From Hyphomicrobiales bacterium (GTDB taxonomy: Bacteria > Pseudomonadota > Alphaproteobacteria > Rhizobiales > GCA-2746425), in the NCBI GenBank assembly GCA_002746425.1, contig NVXB01000100.1:1-8297 (forward strand): a DNA stretch of 8,297 bases, read 5' to 3'. A model generated the notes under the pieces. The model made no database searches, had not been told where the DNA came from, and worked only from the letters and a program-made list of their open reading frames with translations. The stretch's first letter is position 1; each line of letters begins with the position of its first letter. This document shows positions 4,681 to 8,297 of the stretch, in pieces. The translations under genes were made by a program, and so were the position numbers.

Positions 4681-6894
4681 CTAGCCTATTTCGTTGTCAC
4701 CCGCCATATAGCTTGGCAACCAAGCTTCATGCATTTCATTCAAGCTTTGAATTGATATGGCGTGTTCACCATCAAGTTTCAATTCAGTGCCGCCAACCCG
4801 GCCAATTTTTGTCGCAGGAACACCCTGCTCTCCAGCCAGTTTCAGCACAATTTCTGCCACTTCCGGCGAAACGCTCACCACATATCTGGCCTGATCCTCA
4901 CCAAAGAGTGATCCGGCATCCATGCCAATACCGGCAATCTGCGCGCCAATATTTCCAGCCAATGCCATTTCGGCGATTGTAATCAGCAAACCACCGTTAG
5001 AAATATCGTGGCAGGCTGTTAATTGCCCAGCTGATATGAGCGAGCGCACAAAATCACCAACCTTCTTTTCCTTGTGCAGATCAACCGGCGGCGGTGCGCC
5101 TGCCTCTAATCCATGTATCTCCAACACATAGGACGATTGCCCCAAATGTCGACCCGCATCGCCAACAAGCAGAATGACATCGCCTTCCTTGGCAAAAGCG
5201 GTGGTCACCATATCTCGCCAATTTTGCAGCAAGCCAACACCGCCAATGGTTGGCGTGGGTAAAATGCCCTCGCCATTGGTTTCATTGTATAAGGAGACAT
5301 TGCCCGACACGACCGGGAAGCCAAGCACTCGGCAGGCTTCGCCAATACCCTCAATGGCTTTGACGAAACCGCCCATGATTTCCGGGCGTTCTGGGTTGCC
5401 GAAATTCAGATTGTCAGTAATGGCCAGCGGCGTTGCGCCAACGGCTGTCAGATTGCGCCATGCTTCGGCAACCGCCTGCTTGCCGCCCTCATAGGGGTCG
5501 GCCTCGCAATAGCGCGGGTTCACATCACTAGTCACCGCAATGGCTTTTTCGGTGCCTTCAACGCGCACAACACCAGCATCACCACCGGGTATCTGCGCGG
5601 TATTGGCTTGTATTAGGCAATCATATTGCTCTGTGATCCAGCGTTTGGAACAAAGATTGGCAGAGCCGATTAGTTTGCCAAGCACTTCAATCGGATCGCT
5701 CAGCGCTGGCAAATCCGGCAAGGCTTGTGGGGCTGCTGGTTCCACCCAGGGCCGATCATATTCAGGCGCTTCATCGCCCAGTTTTTTGATCGGCAAATCG
5801 GCCGCCAACTCACTGTGATGGAAAATGCGGAAGCGCAAATCATCGGTGGTTTTGCCCACGATCGCGAAATCCAGTCCCCATTTTTCAAAAACGGCTTCCG
5901 CTTCGGCTTGTTTCTCGGGGCGCAGCACCATGAGCATCCGCTCCTGGCTTTCCGACAGCATCATTTCATAGGCACTCATTGCCTCTTCACGGCAAGGCAC
6001 ATTATCCAGATTAAGCTCAATGCCAAGGCCGCCAGACGCGCCCATTTCAACGGCAGAGCAGGTCAGACCCGCAGCGCCCATATCCTGAATGGCAATAACA
6101 GCGCCGGTCGCCATAAGCTCCAGACATGCTTCCAGCAGACATTTTTCGGTAAAGGGATCGCCAACCTGAACGGTGGGGCGTTTCTCCTCAATATTCTCGT
6201 CAAATTCCGCCGATGCCATGGTAGCACCGCCAACACCATCACGTCCGGTTTTAGCGCCAAGATAGACCACCGGCAGGCCAATACCCTCAGCCTTGCTGGT
6301 AAAAATGCCGTCCCTATCTGCAATGCCAAGCGCAAAAGCGTTGACCAGATTATTGCCGTTATAGCGCGGGTGAAACTCCACCTCACCGCCAACGGTTGGC
6401 ACACCAAATGAGTTACCATAGCCGCCAATACCGGCCACAACGCCGGAAACCAAATGGCGGGTTTTCTCATGATCAGGCGAGCCAAAACGTAGCGCATTCA
6501 TCGCCGCTATCGGGCGTGCACCCATGGTAAAGACATCGCGCAGAATGCCGCCCATGCCAGTCGCCGCGCCCTGATAAGGCTCGATGAAGGATGGGTGATT
6601 GTGGCTTTCCATTTTGAAAACGGCCACCTGATTGTCACCAATATCGATGACACCGGCATTTTCACCCGGACCATAAACAACACAATCGCCATCAATGGGC
6701 AGCGTTTTCAGCCATTTTTTGGAGGATTTGTAGGAACAATGCTCGTTCCACATCGCCGAGTAGATACCAAGCTCGGTAATGGTGGGCATACGGCCTGTCA
6801 GCTCAAGAATGCGCGCATACTCATCCTCATTAAGGCCATGGCTTTTCACAAATTCAGGAGTAATGGCGGCATTATTATCGAAGGTTTGGGACAT
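4681..6894 (-). CDS. purL: FGAM synthase, short-form PurL subunit
   Basis: This 737-aa synthetase subunit of formylglycinamidine ribonucleotide synthase carries out the ATP-dependent conversion of FGAR to FGAM, the fourth step of de novo purine synthesis, using ammonia delivered by PurQ. It is the small PurL found with separate PurS and PurQ, not the ~1300-aa fusion of E. coli. Visible family motifs are NEHCSYKSSKKWL (50-62), SHNHPSFIEPYQGAATG (97-113), GARPIAAMN and PTVGGEVEF in the first AIRS-like half, and DPYEGGKQAV, ITDNLNFGNP and VSGNVSLYNE in the second. The start ATG is immediately preceded by an in-frame TAG, so it cannot begin further upstream, but its ribosome binding site is poor. 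It lies 26 nt after the lipoprotein gene, and coupling is possible. Confidence 0.98.
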   Translation of the reverse strand: MSQTFDNNAAITPEFVKSHGLNEDEYARILELTGRMPTITELGIYSAMWNEHCSYKSSKKWLKTLPIDGDCVVYGPGENAGVIDIGDNQVAVFKMESHNHPSFIEPYQGAATGMGGILRDVFTMGARPIAAMNALRFGSPDHEKTRHLVSGVVAGIGGYGNSFGVPTVGGEVEFHPRYNGNNLVNAFALGIADRDGIFTSKAEGIGLPVVYLGAKTGRDGVGGATMASAEFDENIEEKRPTVQVGDPFTEKCLLEACLELMATGAVIAIQDMGAAGLTCSAVEMGASGGLGIELNLDNVPCREEAMSAYEMMLSESQERMLMVLRPEKQAEAEAVFEKWGLDFAIVGKTTDDLRFRIFHHSELAADLPIKKLGDEAPEYDRPWVEPAAPQALPDLPALSDPIEVLGKLIGSANLCSKRWITEQYDCLIQANTAQIPGGDAGVVRVEGTEKAIAVTSDVNPRYCEADPYEGGKQAVAEAWRNLTAVGATPLAITDNLNFGNPERPEIMGGFVKAIEGIGEACRVLGFPVVSGNVSLYNETNGEGILPTPTIGGVGLLQNWRDMVTTAFAKEGDVILLVGDAGRHLGQSSYVLEIHGLEAGAPPPVDLHKEKKVGDFVRSLISAGQLTACHDISNGGLLITIAEMALAGNIGAQIAGIGMDAGSLFGEDQARYVVSVSPEVAEIVLKLAGEQGVPATKIGRVGGTELKLDGEHAISIQSLNEMHEAWLPSYMAGDNEIG

Positions 6895-6920
6895 CTATCA
6901 ATTTCAATTGGTTTGAAACC

Positions 6921-7313
6921 TCAGGAGCAGGCTTTGGAGCCACTCACCCAACGTTTCAGGTCATTGGTAATTCTGCTTGCTTGAGGGCCATTCATCATGG
7001 GGCCATAGGCAGAGACGGTAGCCTGACTGGAATTTTTGTTCACAGCTTCGATGATCAAAAGAGGCTTGGCTTCCAGATTATCTCTTGGAAGTAACAGAAT
7101 GCGCGCCCGCTTGAACAACGGGTTCACATCAGTTTCGGCGGCATAGGCGGTAAAGTCTTTTTTGCCAGCGCCGTACCAGCAGCGTCTCACCTGATTGCTA
7201 ACCATTTCTGCCAAGGCATATTTGGGGCCAGGGCCGCGCGTTGCGGTGGATGTATCAAGGCAACCTGCCATCAATGACGACCCAAAAGCGAGGATGAGAA
7301 GTGTTTTAATCAT
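6921..7313 (-). CDS. Small predicted lipoprotein between purQ and purL, function unknown
   Basis: I do not recognise this 130-aa protein. It begins with a basic residue, a hydrophobic stretch and the lipobox-like LMAGC, so C18 should be the lipidated cysteine after signal peptidase II cleavage, leaving about 113 residues anchored at the membrane and facing the periplasm. The mature part has two more cysteines, C45 in QVRRCWYGAG and C129 two residues from the end, well placed for a disulfide. Between them are alternating hydrophobic segments (ARILLLP, KPLLIIEAV, ATVSAYG) and an amphipathic C-terminal helix. The gene is clearly translated in context: a GGAGG site lies 10 nt before its ATG and only 2 nt separate it from the purQ stop. 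Its residues around RRCW resemble TolA/TonB-type C-terminal domains, but only loosely. A role in purine synthesis is not implied by its sequence. Confidence 0.82.
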   Translation of the reverse strand: MIKTLLILAFGSSLMAGCLDTSTATRGPGPKYALAEMVSNQVRRCWYGAGKKDFTAYAAETDVNPLFKRARILLLPRDNLEAKPLLIIEAVNKNSSQATVSAYGPMMNGPQASRITNDLKRWVSGSKACS

Positions 7314-7315
7314 GG

Positions 7316-7981
7316 TTATGCAGCCTCCAGCAAACTTTCAAAAACACCGCGACCCGACAAGCCACCGTGAAGTTCTTCAATCAGATTTTCCGGATGCGGC
7401 ATCATGCCCATGACATTGCCGCTCTCATTGAGAATACCGGCAATATCGTTGCACGACCCGTTCGGATTTGTGCCCCGCGCATAACGGAACACCACACGCT
7501 TCTCAGCTTCAAGCTGATCAAGAGTAGGCGCGTCAGCAAAATAATTGCCATCATGATGCGCCACAGGACAGGAAAACACCTCACCCTGTTTGTACTGTCC
7601 AGAAAAAGGCGTATCGACATTGACCGCTTCCAGCTGAACCGTTTTGCAAACAAAGGTCAGGCCTTTGTTGCGCATCAAAGCGCCCGGCAACAAGCCAGCT
7701 TCAGTCAAAATCTGAAAGCCGTTGCACACGCCTAAAATGCGGGTGCCCCGTTCATTATGGCGATGCAAATCCTTGAGGATGCTCGCCCGCGCGGCAATCG
7801 CACCAGAGCGCAGATAATCGCCGTAGGAAAAACCACCAGGCAGCACAATCAGATCAACATCCGGAATCGTCGTATCCTGATGCCAAACCAGCACCGGATC
7901 AACGCCGCCAATATTTTTGAGCGCCTTGATCATATCCCGATCACGGTTAGACCCTGGAAAGACGAGGATGGCCGACTTCAT
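7316..7981 (-). CDS. purQ: FGAM synthase, glutaminase subunit PurQ
   Basis: This 221-aa class I glutamine amidotransferase hydrolyses glutamine and passes ammonia to PurL in the PurSQL complex. The triad is visible: nucleophile C86 in LGVCNGFQIL, then H196 and E198 in MPHPEN. The PGGFSYGDYLRSG stretch (48-60) is the typical oxyanion and substrate region. An ATG 17 codons upstream is open, but family homology begins at MKSAILVFPGSNRD, and the ATG at 7981 overlaps the purS stop (ATGA), so the two are translationally coupled with only a weak ribosome binding site. Length is normal. Confidence 0.97.
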   Translation of the reverse strand: MKSAILVFPGSNRDRDMIKALKNIGGVDPVLVWHQDTTIPDVDLIVLPGGFSYGDYLRSGAIAARASILKDLHRHNERGTRILGVCNGFQILTEAGLLPGALMRNKGLTFVCKTVQLEAVNVDTPFSGQYKQGEVFSCPVAHHDGNYFADAPTLDQLEAEKRVVFRYARGTNPNGSCNDIAGILNESGNVMGMMPHPENLIEELHGGLSGRGVFESLLEAA

Positions 7982-8214
7982 AGGCTGATCTCGAAATCTT
8001 CGATAACCGTGTTTGCCAACAGCTTTTCGCACATAGCAGTCAAAGAGGCACGAGCCTGCTCCGCATCATTGGTATCAAGATCTATCTCGAACACTTTGCC
8101 CTGGCGAACAGAATTGACACCTGCAAATGAAAGGGCCGCCAACGAGCCTTCAATCGCAGTGCCCTGCGGATCAAGAACGCCGTTTTTAAGTGTAACTGTA
8201 ACGCGAGCTTTCAT
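7978..8214 (-). CDS. purS: FGAM synthase, PurS subunit
   Basis: This 78-aa small subunit is needed to assemble PurQ with the short PurL and probably helps form the ammonia channel. It has the family sequence VTLKNGVLDPQG near the N-terminus (7-18) and SVRQGKVFEIDL in the middle, and is the usual length. An AGGAAG site lies a few nt before the ATG. It starts 8 nt after the purC stop and overlaps purQ by 4 nt. Confidence 0.96.
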   Translation of the reverse strand: MKARVTVTLKNGVLDPQGTAIEGSLAALSFAGVNSVRQGKVFEIDLDTNDAEQARASLTAMCEKLLANTVIEDFEISL

Positions 8215-8222
8215 GGAGCTTC

Positions 8223-8297
8223 CTATTTAACCAAAACCGGGCCGGAGCTGAACGGGCGCTCACTCTCGTTGAGAATGCCCAGACGGCGTGCCACCAT
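8223..8297 (-). CDS. purC: C-terminal end of SAICAR synthetase (partial)
   Basis: The last 24 codons of a gene enter from the right edge and end at TAG (8223-8225). The peptide reads VARRLGILNESERP then SSGPVLVK, which matches the C-terminus of rhizobial-type PurC (phosphoribosylaminoimidazole-succinocarboxamide synthase, which ligates aspartate to CAIR in purine synthesis). The methionine codon at the very edge falls inside the protein, not at its start. Position directly before purS supports the call. Only the tail is visible, so the enzyme's integrity cannot be judged. Confidence 0.85.
   Translation of the reverse strand: MVARRLGILNESERPFSSGPVLVK

Noticed and set aside
5725..6411. 228-codon plus-strand open frame opposite purL
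   Set aside because: Antisense shadow of purL with no recognisable motif.
7982..8032. Upstream extension of purQ by 17 codons
   Set aside because: It lies wholly inside purS and lacks family homology; the ATGA overlap at 7978-7981 is the usual arrangement.
8295..8297. ATG at the right edge as the start of a 24-aa minus-strand gene
   Set aside because: The peptide matches the C-terminal tail of PurC, so this ATG is an internal codon of a truncated gene.

Overview
The window is core-genome sequence from an alphaproteobacterium, most likely a member of Hyphomicrobiales (Rhizobiales). The evidence is the rhizobial form of ribosomal protein S4, encoded alone rather than in the alpha operon; the short PurL with separate PurS and PurQ; the end of a PurC ending in the rhizobial-type ARRLGI...GPVLVK tail; and a BolA / CGFS-glutaredoxin pair directly after purL. 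By eye the base composition is close to balanced, which is low for many Rhizobiales. The genus cannot be fixed from the sequence alone.

Layout. At 1-98 a strong bidirectional terminator and short 3' region follow icd. NADP-isocitrate dehydrogenase (icd, minus) and a TrmJ-type tRNA methyltransferase (plus) are divergent across a 195-bp gap that holds candidate promoters and an 8-bp inverted repeat. The methyltransferase gene overlaps murI (glutamate racemase) by ATGA. A terminator-like hairpin and a hairpin-rich leader follow, then rpsD (S4). A second bidirectional terminator separates rpsD from a minus-strand gene series that runs from beyond the right edge: purC (only its last 24 codons are inside), purS, purQ, a small lipoprotein gene, purL, bolA and grxD.

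How the genes work together. PurS, PurQ and PurL form the glutamine-dependent FGAM synthetase of de novo purine synthesis, and PurC acts later in the same pathway. BolA and the CGFS monothiol glutaredoxin are known partners that share a [2Fe-2S] cluster in iron and redox handling. Tight spacing (a 4-bp overlap or gaps of 2-38 bp) suggests one operon, though bolA-grxD may also have its own control.

No defence system, mobile element, CRISPR array, tRNA or rRNA is visible, and no gene looks broken. The items most worth a second look are the unrecognised lipoprotein gene set between purQ and purL, and the rpsD leader, which contains several consecutive hairpins, one presenting the Shine-Dalgarno sequence in its loop.
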